From contig NZ_FQTY01000001.1 of assembly GCF_900128955.1 (NCBI RefSeq), positions 451,235 to 515,234 on the forward strand: a stretch of 64,000 nt of DNA, given 5' to 3'. The position numbers and the translations under genes were made by a program. The notes beneath the pieces are model-generated. The model had not been told where the DNA came from. It worked only from the letters and a program-made list of their open reading frames with translations, and did no database searches. The stretch is from Tissierella praeacuta DSM 18095. Lineage in GTDB: Bacteria > Bacillota > Clostridia > Tissierellales > Tissierellaceae. This document shows positions 27,164 through 37,003 of this stretch, one piece after another (within the stretch, counting starts at the first letter, position 1; each line of letters opens with the position of its first letter).

Positions 27164-28624
27164 CTAATTATCCTTTAAACATACATAATCAAGAACAATT
27201 TGTCTTTCATCGCATGGAAAAGTTTTATCTCCAATTATTGTATAAGTTTCATGTCCTTTTCCAGCTAAAAGTATTACATCTTTAGGTTTAGCATTGTCTA
27301 TTGCATATTTTATAGCCTCTATTCTATCTACTATTTTTACATAATTCCCATTGACCTTCTTTATCCCAACTAATATATCTTCAATTATCATTTCTGGATC
27401 TTCATATCTAGGATTATCTGATGTAACAATGGATAAATCTGCATGGCGACCTACTGTTTCCCCCATTTCAGGTCTTTTCGTTTTATCTCTATTACCTCCT
27501 GCTCCAAAAACAACTAGCTTTCTTCCTTCTGTAAATTTATCAATTACAGTAAGTACCTTTTCAAGTCCATCTGCAGTATGGGCAAAATCAATAATAACTG
27601 TATATGGTGTATTAGTAGGTACAACTTCAAATCTTCCCTTTATTCCTTCAACAGATTCTAAACCTTTTTTTATAATTTCTAAAGGAATTTCATATGCATA
27701 TGCACAGGCTGCTGCTGCTAATGCATTATATACACTAAATTCTCCTGGTACATTTAAAAGTATATCAACATTACCTCTTGGAGTATTTAAGGTAAATCCA
27801 ACTTTAGATAAGGTAAAGTCTATATTCGTTGCAAAAATATGAGCTTCATCCTCTATCCCATATGTTAACAAAGGTACTCTTTCTCCAACTATTTCAACAA
27901 TCTTTTTCCCATAATTATCATCTATATTTATTATATTAAATTTATTTGTTTTATAGAAAAGCTTTAATTTACTATTAAAATATTTATCCATAGTTTTATG
28001 ATAGTCCAAATGATCCTTAGTAAGATTCGTAAATATTCCTACTTGAAAATCCATGTACTCTACTCTCTTTAATTCTAAAGAATGGGATGAAACTTCCATA
28101 ATACAAATATCTGTTTTTATATCTACCATTTTTTTTAGCAAATCATGAATAACCAGAGCATTTGGTGTAGTATTATCAAGTTTTACGTTTTTATTTCCTA
28201 TAACAGCTCCAATAGTTCCAATAATTCCTACATTTTTATTATTCTCTTCTAATATGCTTTTAATAAAATAAGTTATAGATGTTTTGCCATTAGTTCCCGT
28301 TATCCCTACCATGTCTAAAGATTTCCATGGTTCTTCATAAAAAACACCTGATACTCTTGCTAATGCATCTACTGAATCTTCTACCTTTATTATTGTAATA
28401 TCTTCTACAATAGATACTTCTTTTTCTAAAATCACAGCTACTGCTCCATTTTCTATTGCCTTATGAATATAATTATGTCCATCTACAGTAAATCCTTTTT
28501 CTGCAATAAATAGATTACCTTTTTTTATTTTTCTTGAATCATTTTCTATTCCAGTTATCTCAGTGTCTAAATCTCCTTTAATTAAGTCAAATTTATAATC
28601 TTTTATTATATCCTTTAGATTCAT
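27164..28624 (-). CDS. murE: UDP-N-acetylmuramyl-tripeptide synthetase MurE
   Basis: A 486-residue Mur ligase adding the third stem-peptide residue. The P-loop GTNGKTSIT, the KGRFEVVP region and a C-terminal DNPRYEDP motif are present. DNPR is the form known for meso-diaminopimelate-adding MurE, so a DAP-type wall is inferred. It is the first gene after an intrinsic terminator that follows spoVD, so it probably heads its own transcription unit. Confidence 0.93.
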   Translation of the reverse strand: MNLKDIIKDYKFDLIKGDLDTEITGIENDSRKIKKGNLFIAEKGFTVDGHNYIHKAIENGAVAVILEKEVSIVEDITIIKVEDSVDALARVSGVFYEEPWKSLDMVGITGTNGKTSITYFIKSILEENNKNVGIIGTIGAVIGNKNVKLDNTTPNALVIHDLLKKMVDIKTDICIMEVSSHSLELKRVEYMDFQVGIFTNLTKDHLDYHKTMDKYFNSKLKLFYKTNKFNIINIDDNYGKKIVEIVGERVPLLTYGIEDEAHIFATNIDFTLSKVGFTLNTPRGNVDILLNVPGEFSVYNALAAAACAYAYEIPLEIIKKGLESVEGIKGRFEVVPTNTPYTVIIDFAHTADGLEKVLTVIDKFTEGRKLVVFGAGGNRDKTKRPEMGETVGRHADLSIVTSDNPRYEDPEMIIEDILVGIKKVNGNYVKIVDRIEAIKYAIDNAKPKDVILLAGKGHETYTIIGDKTFPCDERQIVLDYVCLKDN

Positions 28625-28669
28625 ATTGCACCTACTTTCTTTTATCCTTATTGAATAATTTAATTAAAA

Positions 28670-28690
28670 GGCAACTTTATTTAAGTTGCC
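28670..28690 (-). terminator. Intrinsic terminator between spoVD and murE
   Basis: 8-bp GC-rich stem (28670-28677 with 28683-28690), 5-nt loop, then TTTTAATT on the minus strand, 16 bp after the spoVD stop. It splits the division/wall cluster into mraZ-rsmH-ftsL-spoVD and the murE-onward unit. Confidence 0.75.
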
Positions 28691-28706
28691 TCTAACTATA
28701 TTACTC

Positions 28707-30866
28707 TTATGTTTCGCCAAATTCAACCTCTATTTTCGTATTAATAGGGATTTCTTCTCCTGGTACTGGCTTCTGTTCCTTAACCTTTCCATTTCCCTTT
28801 AACTCATAATTTAAATTCAGCTCATCAAGGATTTTTATTACATCTTCTCTATCCTTTCCAATAAGGTAAGGCATCATAATTTTTTCCCCTATTTTTTCAT
28901 TTACATATAAATCCACTATGGAACCTTTTTGAACCTCAGTCTTAGGCAGTGGAAATTGATCTATTACAACTGATTCAGAAGTTATATCTAAATACTCAGT
29001 AGTATATTTTAGTCCTAAATCTGTTAATATTTTTCCAGCATTACCAATCTTTATATTTCTTATATCTGGCACTATGACCTTCTCAACAATTTGTGACTTT
29101 TCTTTATCTGTAAACACTGGAGTAATTTCAAGGTAATTTAAAGTCTCCTCTAAAACCGTTTTAGCTATAGGTGCGGCTACTGTCCCTCCATAATATACCC
29201 CAACAGGCTCATCTACCACTACTAAAATTGCAACCTGTGGATCATCTACTGGTGCCACAGCTACAAAAGAACCAATATACTTTCCTGGTACATATTTACC
29301 ATCAATAATTTTCTGAGCAGTTCCTGTTTTCCCCCCTACTCTAAACCCAGGTATATATGCTTTACTTCCTGTACCCTCACTGACTACTTTTTCCATCATC
29401 TCTAACATAGTTTTAGAAGTAGATTCTGATATAACCTTTCTTTTTATTTCTGGTTCAAAAGTCTCAACAATCTTACCCTCATCATCAATCAACTCTTTTA
29501 CAAGTCTAGGCTTCATTAAATTTCCACCATTAGCAACAGCAGATACTGCATTAATTAACTGTAAAGGAGTAACTGCAATACCATGACCATAAGATAAAGT
29601 AGCTAAATTTACTTCCTTGATATTCTCAGTATTGGATGGAATAATACCTCCCTGCTCTCCATTTAAATCTATATCTGTCTTTTCTCCAAATCCAAATGCC
29701 TTTATGTATTTATATAAACGTTCTTTTCCTACTTTTCTACCTAAATTTACAAAAACAACATTACAAGAAGTATTCATTCCCTCTGCTAAAGTTTGATCTC
29801 CATGGGGGTTATACCATCTAGAACATTTCAATACTACACCTTTTATATCCCTTATAAATCCATTACAATAAAAATGCGTATCAGGTGTTGCCACATTTTC
29901 TTCAATGGCAGCTGTTGCAGTAATTATTTTAAATGTGGATCCTGGTTCATATGCATCATTAATCGCAAAATTCCTCCACATATCGTACCAACGCTTTTGG
30001 AGTTCTTCCTGTGGTAAGTCTTCCCATTCTTTTTTAGTTTTTTCATCTAATGGAGTCCTTGGATCATTAGGATCATAATCTGGCTTATTAGACATTGCTA
30101 AAATATCCCCTGTTTTTGGATCCATCATTATAATAGAAACATTTTTAGCACCAGTTGTTATAAAAGCTTCCTCTGCAGCTTTATCTGCAAAATGTTGTAT
30201 AGTTTCATCAATAGTCAAAACCACAGACAAGCCATCTGATGCCTCATATATTTTCTCGCCATCAAAGGGTAATTGTCTGCTTGCAGCATCTGTTATTTTT
30301 ACCCATTTACCTGGTGTTCCAGTTAGATATTTATCATAGGTTCTTTCAATGCCATATAATCCATTATTGTCAATATCAGTAAAACCTAATACAAAAGAAG
30401 CAAAATTACCATATGGATAATATCTCCTATTATCATCAACTATTTCTATACCCTTTAACTTTAACTTTCTTAACTCTATGGCTTCTTCCTTAGTTATCCA
30501 TTGTTTAATTCTCTCAGTTCTAATTTTCTTAGTAATTTTAGCGTATACATCCTCTTCATCTAAATTTAATACTCTTGCTACTTCCTTTGCTGTCTCACGA
30601 GGATCTTTTATATCCGCCGGACTAGCCCATACAGTTGATGTGCTAATGCTTACAGCTAATTTTTTACCTTTTCTATCATAAATAATTCCTCTTTTTGATT
30701 TTATAGTTATTCCCTTAGTCCATTGTTCTAATGCTCCTTTTTTTAGTTCCTCAGCCTTTACTATCTGTAAATACCCTAATCTTCCTATTAAAAGTATAGA
30801 AACAATAACTACTGCACCAAAAACAAATAACAATCTCTTCTTAGATGAATAGCTTGGTTTCCCCAA
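28707..30866 (-). CDS. spoVD: Stage V sporulation protein D/FtsI-type class B penicillin-binding protein
   Basis: A 719-residue transpeptidase with one N-terminal membrane helix, a PBP dimerisation domain, and a transpeptidase domain with SxxK in GSTFKIITA, SxN in NTSCNVVF and KTG in GGKTGTAQK. Two PASTA domains follow at the C-terminus (about residues 605-662 and 665-719), as in SpoVD and some FtsI proteins. The start is TTG 30866, eight bases after AGGAGG. As the only class B PBP in the division cluster it could serve division, cortex synthesis, or both. Confidence 0.93.
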   Translation of the reverse strand: MGKPSYSSKKRLLFVFGAVVIVSILLIGRLGYLQIVKAEELKKGALEQWTKGITIKSKRGIIYDRKGKKLAVSISTSTVWASPADIKDPRETAKEVARVLNLDEEDVYAKITKKIRTERIKQWITKEEAIELRKLKLKGIEIVDDNRRYYPYGNFASFVLGFTDIDNNGLYGIERTYDKYLTGTPGKWVKITDAASRQLPFDGEKIYEASDGLSVVLTIDETIQHFADKAAEEAFITTGAKNVSIIMMDPKTGDILAMSNKPDYDPNDPRTPLDEKTKKEWEDLPQEELQKRWYDMWRNFAINDAYEPGSTFKIITATAAIEENVATPDTHFYCNGFIRDIKGVVLKCSRWYNPHGDQTLAEGMNTSCNVVFVNLGRKVGKERLYKYIKAFGFGEKTDIDLNGEQGGIIPSNTENIKEVNLATLSYGHGIAVTPLQLINAVSAVANGGNLMKPRLVKELIDDEGKIVETFEPEIKRKVISESTSKTMLEMMEKVVSEGTGSKAYIPGFRVGGKTGTAQKIIDGKYVPGKYIGSFVAVAPVDDPQVAILVVVDEPVGVYYGGTVAAPIAKTVLEETLNYLEITPVFTDKEKSQIVEKVIVPDIRNIKIGNAGKILTDLGLKYTTEYLDITSESVVIDQFPLPKTEVQKGSIVDLYVNEKIGEKIMMPYLIGKDREDVIKILDELNLNYELKGNGKVKEQKPVPGEEIPINTKIEVEFGET

Positions 30867-30878
30867 GGCAAACACCTC

Positions 30879-31352
30879 CTAAAATAAGTTTGCAACCATG
30901 CTGAACATTTTCTTTATTTGTTTATCTATGCCTGGTTTCTCCTTATCTTTAATTATATTATCCTCTACTGTTACATACACGATTTGTCCTTCACTTGGAT
31001 AGTCCATACCCAATTTTGTAATGGCATCTTCTGAAATTTTTGTTGAGGATTTTATCCCTTCAAGTTCTGCTATTAAATCTAATTTTTCCTTCTCAAGTCT
31101 AATCTTCTGTGTTTCTAATTTTGTTATTTCATGTCTTACTGCAGTTATATTAGCATATCCAAATAATATAAATAAGGCTATTCCTAAACCAAACATAGAT
31201 AAACTTAAAATTGATAATTTAGCAAAGCTACTGCTTTTTTTCTTTTTCCCATGTACTTTCTTAGTAGTACTACTTCTCCTATTATGTTTTGGATTTTCTT
31301 TTACCTCCACTTTTTTTTCAGGGTAATAACTAAGCTCTTTCGCTACTAACAA
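30879..31352 (-). CDS. ftsL: FtsL/DivIC-like division protein
   Basis: A 157-residue bitopic protein: long, very basic N-terminal tail (NRRSSTTKKVHGKKKK), one membrane helix (about residues 45-67) and an extracellular coiled coil (about 70-105). This layout and the place between rsmH and the PBP gene identify FtsL, which is too divergent for confident sequence-only calling. The start is TTG 31352 after GGGGGAG. Confidence 0.8.
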   Translation of the reverse strand: MLVAKELSYYPEKKVEVKENPKHNRRSSTTKKVHGKKKKSSSFAKLSILSLSMFGLGIALFILFGYANITAVRHEITKLETQKIRLEKEKLDLIAELEGIKSSTKISEDAITKLGMDYPSEGQIVYVTVEDNIIKDKEKPGIDKQIKKMFSMVANLF

Positions 31353-31353
31353 T

Positions 31354-32313
31354 TTATTCTCCCCCTTTATTATTTAGAACATTAAGTTTCTCTGCTATCC
31401 TAAGCTTTGCTGATCTAGATCTAGGATTTCTATCTATTTCCTCCTTGCTAGGTACTATAGGTTTCCTAGTTATAATTTCTATTTCTCTAGTCTTATTACA
31501 TATACATTGTGGTAAATGTGGAGGACATATACAATCTTTATATAATTCTCTAAATCCTTCTTTTACAATTCGATCTTCTAATGAATGAAATGTAATAATT
31601 GCCAATCTGCCACTTGGGTTTAAAAGATTTGTCATTTTAGGAATTGCTTCTGTCAAAACATCCAACTCTCTATTTACCTCTATCCTAATTGCTTGAAATG
31701 TCTTTTTTGCTGGATGGTGTCCATCTTTTCTTACTTCTTTTGGTATTGCTTTTTTAATAACTGATACCAATTGAAATGTGGTATCTATAGGAGCTATTTT
31801 TCTATCCTCAACAATAAACTTTGCTATCCTTCTAGCCCATCTTTCTTCACCATAATCCCAAATAATCTTTTCAAGCTCCTTATGGGAATATTTATTTACT
31901 ACATCCCAAGCTGAAAAGGAGCTTGTCTCATCCATTCTCATATCAAGGGGTGCATCTTTATTATGTGAAAATCCTCTGCTTTCTTCATCTAATTGATGTG
32001 AAGATACTCCTAAATCCAAAAGTATCCCATCTACTTTTTCAATCCCTAATTCATTTAATACCTCATCTATGTTTTCATAATTGTTATGGACTAATATTAC
32101 TTTATCTTTATATTCTTTCAGGACTTCACCAGCTTTATTTAATGCATTTAAATCTTGATCAATTCCTATTAATTTCCCCGTAGTCAACCTTTTAACTATT
32201 TCAGATGAATGTCCAGCACCACCTAAAGTTCCATCTACATAAATTCCGTCATTCTTTATATTTAACCCTTCTAACACTTCATCTAATAAAACAGACACAT
32301 GTTCAAAATTCAT
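31354..32313 (-). CDS. rsmH: 16S rRNA (cytosine(1402)-N(4))-methyltransferase RsmH
   Basis: A 319-residue SAM-dependent methyltransferase (MraW) that modifies C1402 of 16S rRNA. The SAM-binding motif [21 protein letters not shown] and the C-terminal [12 protein letters not shown] are present. It ends one base before ftsL and follows mraZ by 14 bp, in the conserved mraZ-rsmH-ftsL order. Confidence 0.97.
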   Translation of the reverse strand: MNFEHVSVLLDEVLEGLNIKNDGIYVDGTLGGAGHSSEIVKRLTTGKLIGIDQDLNALNKAGEVLKEYKDKVILVHNNYENIDEVLNELGIEKVDGILLDLGVSSHQLDEESRGFSHNKDAPLDMRMDETSSFSAWDVVNKYSHKELEKIIWDYGEERWARRIAKFIVEDRKIAPIDTTFQLVSVIKKAIPKEVRKDGHHPAKKTFQAIRIEVNRELDVLTEAIPKMTNLLNPSGRLAIITFHSLEDRIVKEGFRELYKDCICPPHLPQCICNKTREIEIITRKPIVPSKEEIDRNPRSRSAKLRIAEKLNVLNNKGGE

Positions 32314-32327
32314 ATACTCTCCCCCAA

Positions 32328-32759
32328 TTATATCCCCAACTCTGCCATTTTTTCTGCTATACTATCGTAAGACAAATTATCATCGTTATTATAAGCATCC
32401 CATTCCTCTTTGCTCCAAATCTCCATTCTAGTGGATACTCCAATGACTACAGCCTCTTTATCTAATTTAGAATGTTCCCTAAGATTAGCCGGTATAAGAA
32501 CTCTGCCTTGCTTATCCAAAGAACCTTCACTGGCTCCTGAAAAGAAAAATCTAATAAATGCTCTTGCATCACGGTTAGTAAGTGGTAATGTTTTAAGCTT
32601 TTCCTCTAAAATAATCCATTCTTCTTTGGGGTATACAAAAAGACAATTATCAAGTCCTTTAGTCATAACAAACTCCTCCCCCAATTCTTCTCTGAATTTA
32701 GAAGGTATGATTATTCTTCCCTTAGTATCTAAAGTATGCTGATATTCACCAATAAACAT
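32328..32759 (-). CDS. mraZ: Transcriptional regulator MraZ
   Basis: A 143-residue AbrB/SpoVT-like DNA-binding protein with the duplicated MraZ fold: [21 protein letters not shown] in the first half and [16 protein letters not shown] in the second. It represses or tunes its own division/wall operon. ATG 32759 gives the typical N-terminus [11 protein letters not shown]. Three 10-bp-spaced boxes lie just upstream. Confidence 0.96.
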   Translation of the reverse strand: MFIGEYQHTLDTKGRIIIPSKFREELGEEFVMTKGLDNCLFVYPKEEWIILEEKLKTLPLTNRDARAFIRFFFSGASEGSLDKQGRVLIPANLREHSKLDKEAVVIGVSTRMEIWSKEEWDAYNNDDNLSYDSIAEKMAELGI

Positions 32760-32786
32760 ACTAATCACTCACTTAATATATATTTA

Positions 32787-32819
32787 CTACCACTTTCCAC
32801 CACTTTGTACCACTATATA
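32787..32819 (-). promoter_or_regulatory. MraZ operator: three direct repeats upstream of mraZ
   Basis: On the minus strand three copies of AGTGGT occur with an exact 10-bp period (repeat units at 32790-32799, 32800-32809 and 32810-32819), two of them in the form AAAGTGGT. MraZ of Mycoplasma gallisepticum is known to bind AAAGTGK repeats with the same spacing, and E. coli MraZ binds related TGGGN-type repeats. A fourth imperfect copy may lie near 32853-32862. Confidence 0.8.
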
Positions 32820-32936
32820 CTATTCTACACTAAATTAAAAAATCCTTCCACCTTTTTTTGTAAAAAATTTATCTAGTACTTTAGTCACAATCTGCTATAT
32901 ATCGACATTTAAATGGAATAAAATGGTATAAAAAAA

Positions 32937-32959
32937 CCGTTGGCTTTTTATGCCAACAG
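32937..32959 (-). terminator. Intrinsic terminator of lgt
   Basis: 8-bp stem (32937-32944 with 32952-32959, one G-U pair), 7-nt loop, followed by a run of seven T on the minus strand; directly after the lgt stop codon. Confidence 0.8.
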
Positions 32960-33703
32960 CTAAAGTTTAATATCTTCATTTTTTTTTCTTCTTCTATAGA
33001 AAATATATATTGGAATTACAAAACCTACTATACTAACAAGCTGTGCCACCCTAATTGGTCCTAACATTAAACTATCAGTTCTAAGACCTTCAATGAAAAA
33101 CCTAATAAAAGAATATAAGGATAGATAGAGTAAAAATACTTCTCCTTTGATTTTTTGCTTATTATTTCCATACCAAAGAAGAAATAAAAAGACTAGGAAA
33201 TTCCAAATTGACTCATAAAGAAAAGTAGGATGTACTTTTATCCCGTTCACCATAATCCCCCAAGGCAAATTTGTCGGTCCTCCATGAGCTTCTTGGTTAA
33301 TAAAATTTCCCCATCTTCCTATGGATTGAGCTAAAATCAAGCTTGGCGCACATATATCAGCAATTGTCCAAAATTCTATTTTTCTAATTTTAGTGAATAC
33401 AATAGCTACTATAATAGCTGTAATTATAGCTCCATGAATAGCCAACCCACCATTTCTAATATTTAATGCCTCTATAGGATTATCTTTATAAAAATCCCAA
33501 CTAAAAATAACATAATATAATCTTGCACCTACTAAACACAAAGGAATTTCCCATATAAGAAAATCCATCAAAATTTCTTCATCAAGTCCAACTCTTTTGG
33601 TTTCCCGAAGAGCAAGTATAGTACCTATCAATACCCCTGTGGCTATTAAAATACCATACCATCTAATTTCAAGACCAAATAGCTGAAATGCAACTGGATC
33701 CAT
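32960..33703 (-). CDS. lgt: Prolipoprotein diacylglyceryl transferase Lgt
   Basis: A 247-residue polytopic membrane enzyme that transfers diacylglycerol from phosphatidylglycerol to the lipobox cysteine of prolipoproteins. The Lgt signature GRWGNFINQEAHGG is clear, as are about seven membrane helices. It has its own terminator and is followed downstream by the mraZ unit. With the Lit-like protein at 43681-44352 this window holds two lipoprotein-modifying functions. Confidence 0.96.
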   Translation of the reverse strand: MDPVAFQLFGLEIRWYGILIATGVLIGTILALRETKRVGLDEEILMDFLIWEIPLCLVGARLYYVIFSWDFYKDNPIEALNIRNGGLAIHGAIITAIIVAIVFTKIRKIEFWTIADICAPSLILAQSIGRWGNFINQEAHGGPTNLPWGIMVNGIKVHPTFLYESIWNFLVFLFLLWYGNNKQKIKGEVFLLYLSLYSFIRFFIEGLRTDSLMLGPIRVAQLVSIVGFVIPIYIFYRRRKKNEDIKL

Positions 33704-33766
33704 AATAAAACCACCTTTCTAAATACTTCATTGGATTAGTATATCACAAATGAAGATTCATTTCTA

Positions 33767-35056
33767 TTATCTTAATGGATTTATTATAGATAGAACAATA
33801 TTATCCTTTACAAAATGACTATTGAATCTTTTAATTATATCGTCATAAGTAATGGACTCTAAGATATCTAAATAATCTATTAACAGCAAACCATCAAAAT
33901 AAGATGAGATAAAGGTGTTAGCAATAAACTCAACAGAATTAAGCCCCATTAAAAACTCCCCCATACTCTTTTTCTTGATACGATTGAAATCATCTTCTAA
34001 TAAAATAGAAGTTTCTTCTTTTTCAATTAGTGAAACTATTCTATTATATACTTCTTTAGGAGCCTTAGACTCACCTGTAATTAAAGAATGACCATAGGAT
34101 TTTTTTCCTGTATAATATGCACCAAAACTGTTATCTACAAGCCCTTCTTCATATAAGGTATTATAAAATACAGAACTTGAACCAAATAACATATCAAGTA
34201 TGAAATTTGTAATAAAATCTTTTTTTATTCGCTCTTTATTTTCTAACTTACAATCAATATCCTTGAATCCAATGTAAAATAATGGAGCAGATGTCATCAT
34301 ACTTTCCTCAATAAACTTTTCTTTTACTTTATTAGGTTCCTCTGGGAAAAATCTATTGATTTTTTCTACTTCCTTATAGTCCTTTCTCTCCGATTTATCT
34401 ACTACTTTAAGTATCTCATCAAAGGATAAATCTCCTACAATAAACATAACCATATTAGTTGGATTGTAGAAGGTATTATAACATTTATAAAGTAGTTCTT
34501 CATCTATCCTTTGTATGCTTTCTACCGTACCTGCTATATCAATTTTAACTGGATGTTCATTATACATTGCACTTAAACAATTGAAAAACACCCTCCAATT
34601 TGGGTTATCTCTGTACATATTTATTTCTTGGGCAATAATCCCCTTCTCTTTTTCAACATTTTCATCAGTAAAATATGGATGCTGCACAAACTCTATCAAT
34701 AATGCTAAATTTTCATAAAAATTTTCAGTAGATGAAAATAAATATGCTGTTTGAGTAAAATTAGTATATGCATTAACATTTGCACCTAATCTAGAGAATT
34801 TATCGAAAATATTTTCTTCAGGCTCTTCAAAAAGTTTATGCTCTAAAAAATGTGCAATACCTTCAGGTACTTCTATTATATCTTTTTCTCCTACTGGAAT
34901 AAATTTATTATCAATACTACCATAATCAGTAGCAAATATTGCATATTGCTTTGTATATCCTTCTTTTGGCATAAAATAAACTTTTAATCCAGATTCCATC
35001 TCTTTGTAAAAAAGTTTTTCTTTTATTTTCTCATTTTCGTATATTCTGATGTCCAA
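33767..35056 (-). CDS. M16 family metallopeptidase, catalytic subunit (YmfH-like)
   Basis: A 429-residue pitrilysin-family protease. The inverted zinc motif HFLEH lies at residues 69-73, and the additional metal-ligand glutamate is expected in the EKGIIAQEINMY segment. It has no signal peptide, so it should be cytoplasmic. The adjacent M16 gene lacks HxxEH, and the two probably pair as active and inactive halves, as YmfH and YmfF of Bacillus do. Substrate is unknown. The start is TTG 35056 after GGAGG. Confidence 0.88.
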   Translation of the reverse strand: MDIRIYENEKIKEKLFYKEMESGLKVYFMPKEGYTKQYAIFATDYGSIDNKFIPVGEKDIIEVPEGIAHFLEHKLFEEPEENIFDKFSRLGANVNAYTNFTQTAYLFSSTENFYENLALLIEFVQHPYFTDENVEKEKGIIAQEINMYRDNPNWRVFFNCLSAMYNEHPVKIDIAGTVESIQRIDEELLYKCYNTFYNPTNMVMFIVGDLSFDEILKVVDKSERKDYKEVEKINRFFPEEPNKVKEKFIEESMMTSAPLFYIGFKDIDCKLENKERIKKDFITNFILDMLFGSSSVFYNTLYEEGLVDNSFGAYYTGKKSYGHSLITGESKAPKEVYNRIVSLIEKEETSILLEDDFNRIKKKSMGEFLMGLNSVEFIANTFISSYFDGLLLIDYLDILESITYDDIIKRFNSHFVKDNIVLSIINPLR

Positions 35057-35088
35057 TTATATTCCTCCTATATTTATCTATATCATTT

Positions 35089-36360
35089 TTACGCCTTTGA
35101 ATTCTTCATAAAATATATAGTATCAAGGGCAACTTTTGACATAGCCTCCATTATTTCTTCTTTAGTAACACTATCTATATCACTTAATATTTCTTCAAAA
35201 TCTCTATTATCTTCCGATAGTATTTGACTAAAGAAATATTCTGATATAAGAAAAATACTATCTTTAATAGATTCTGTTGAAGATTTTATAGATTTCTTTG
35301 ATATTTCCATATCTTCATCTGTGAAATTTCCATTTTTTATTTCTTCCAATTGTTGTTTTACAATATCTATTGTTTTTTCAAAATTATTAAATTCAATTCC
35401 ACCATCTATTAACATAATGGATTTATATTTAAAAACAGTAGAAGTAATATAATAAGCTAAACTTTCTTTTTCTCTTACATTTCTAAATAATTTAGAGTTC
35501 GGTCCTCCACCTAAAATATCACTAGCTACTATAAGTCCATTATATAATCTGTCTTCATAAGGAATTCCCGTTCTATATCCAAGTACTAATTTGCCCTGTG
35601 TTACATCTAAATCCTCATATACCATATTTTTAGTCTGAACCCCAGAAATAATTTGCTCTCTTGGTATAGTCAGAACTTCTTTTCTATCTATCTTTTCTAT
35701 GTTTTTTATACATTCAATTAATTCTTCATCATATTCTCCAGCATAAAATATCTCTATAGGTGATGTATTTATTATCTTTTGATAATGTGTATATAATATG
35801 TTTTCATCAATCTCTTTTAAATCTTCTATATTCCCTAAAGGATAAATACTAAACTTTTCATTTCTGCACATTTCTTCTATACATCTATCTAATGCATAGG
35901 ACCTTTTATCATTTATTCTGCCTTCAATTCTATTTCTTAAATTTTCCTTCTCTTGCTCTACATAATCTTTTTTAAAATATCCCTTCTCCAAAACTGGATT
36001 ATAGATAATAGATTTTAATAGATTGACTACTTCATAGATATAATCCTTATCCCCAACATAATGACCATTCACAGTTTCAATGGTAAATCTAAGAACATGT
36101 TTTTCTCCCCTCTTATTAATTGCTATGCTTAAATTTGCTCCATAGGTTTCCTCTAGTTTTTTTTGTATTTCAAGATTTGTAGTATATTCTTCTGTGCCTC
36201 TTTTTAAAATCAAAGGTATTAAAGCATTTTTTGTAACTTCATCCTTAGATAAAGGTCTCAGAAAATAGTAACTAAGTAAATTAGATTTAAATTTATTTGT
36301 CCTAATTAAATTTAAATATATTCCATTCCCGATTTTGATTCTTTCTGATTTTAATGTCAA
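35089..36360 (-). CDS. M16 family peptidase-like protein without zinc motif (YmfF-like)
   Basis: A 423-residue member of the pitrilysin superfamily without HxxEH in its N-terminal domain; it keeps the C-terminal M16 segment (GGGPNSKLFRNVREKESLAYY) typical of the substrate-holding half. It probably forms a heterodimer with the catalytic M16 protein encoded 32 bp downstream. The start is TTG 36360 with AAGGAGG upstream. No signal peptide. Confidence 0.85.
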   Translation of the reverse strand: MTLKSERIKIGNGIYLNLIRTNKFKSNLLSYYFLRPLSKDEVTKNALIPLILKRGTEEYTTNLEIQKKLEETYGANLSIAINKRGEKHVLRFTIETVNGHYVGDKDYIYEVVNLLKSIIYNPVLEKGYFKKDYVEQEKENLRNRIEGRINDKRSYALDRCIEEMCRNEKFSIYPLGNIEDLKEIDENILYTHYQKIINTSPIEIFYAGEYDEELIECIKNIEKIDRKEVLTIPREQIISGVQTKNMVYEDLDVTQGKLVLGYRTGIPYEDRLYNGLIVASDILGGGPNSKLFRNVREKESLAYYITSTVFKYKSIMLIDGGIEFNNFEKTIDIVKQQLEEIKNGNFTDEDMEISKKSIKSSTESIKDSIFLISEYFFSQILSEDNRDFEEILSDIDSVTKEEIMEAMSKVALDTIYFMKNSKA

Positions 36361-36453
36361 ATTGTTTCCTCCTTCTTAAATATATTATTTTTACTATACC
36401 CAAAATTAAATTTGTTACTTACATTAATATTACGAATTTAATTAAAAAATACA

Positions 36454-36480
36454 AAAACCCAATTTTAAAAATTGGGTTTT
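36454..36480. terminator. Terminator between the lipoprotein gene and the M16 pair
   Basis: 11-bp stem (36454-36464 with 36470-36480) and 5-nt loop. It is nearly symmetric with A/T runs on both sides, positioned just after the lipoprotein gene on the minus strand. Confidence 0.7.
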
Positions 36481-36485
36481 ATATT

Positions 36486-36932
36486 TTATTTATTTTTTTC
36501 AATCATCCTACTAATTTCACCTACATGATTATCATAGGATGACCCATTCATTAAACTACTTATAATCTCTACAATCTGAAAAAAAGTCTTTTCATCATTA
36601 GATACGAGTACTTCTTTTATTCCTGTATCCTTCTCCATAACCAAGCTACTAATAAGATCTTTTGTATCTGTGGTAAAGGATGTGTCATAAGCCATAACAA
36701 CAGAAACTAATGCTGTATCATTAAATATAATTGTTGCCGCATCATCTATACCAAAGAGTTCAACAACATAATCAGCCAAGTTCTCTGACCTATCAATTAT
36801 TACCTTATCTTCCATGGATACTTCTACTACTGTATCATCTGGCTCATTAACCATTTCATTATTTTTAGTAGTTTTACAACCTATTTGAAAAATTAAACTT
36901 AAAACTAATACGAATAATAAATATCTTTTCAA
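36486..36932 (-). CDS. Sporulation-type lipoprotein, YhcN/YlaJ-like
   Basis: A 148-residue protein with an N-terminal lipoprotein signal (RYLLFVLVLSLIFQIGC; the lipobox is slightly unusual at -3). The mature domain (ADYVVELFGIDDAATIIFNDTALVSVVM) resembles the YhcN/YlaJ sporulation lipoprotein family. The start is TTG 36932, directly after GGAGGGATAAA; upstream in-frame ATG 36962 has no SD. It could be spore-associated; no other clue from neighbours. Confidence 0.75.
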   Translation of the reverse strand: MKRYLLFVLVLSLIFQIGCKTTKNNEMVNEPDDTVVEVSMEDKVIIDRSENLADYVVELFGIDDAATIIFNDTALVSVVMAYDTSFTTDTKDLISSLVMEKDTGIKEVLVSNDEKTFFQIVEIISSLMNGSSYDNHVGEISRMIEKNK

Positions 36933-37003
36933 TTTATCCCTCCTCTTATTATAGTTTTTCATAATATTAAAATTTTATAACAAGAAAAGGAAAATATTTA
37001 TTA

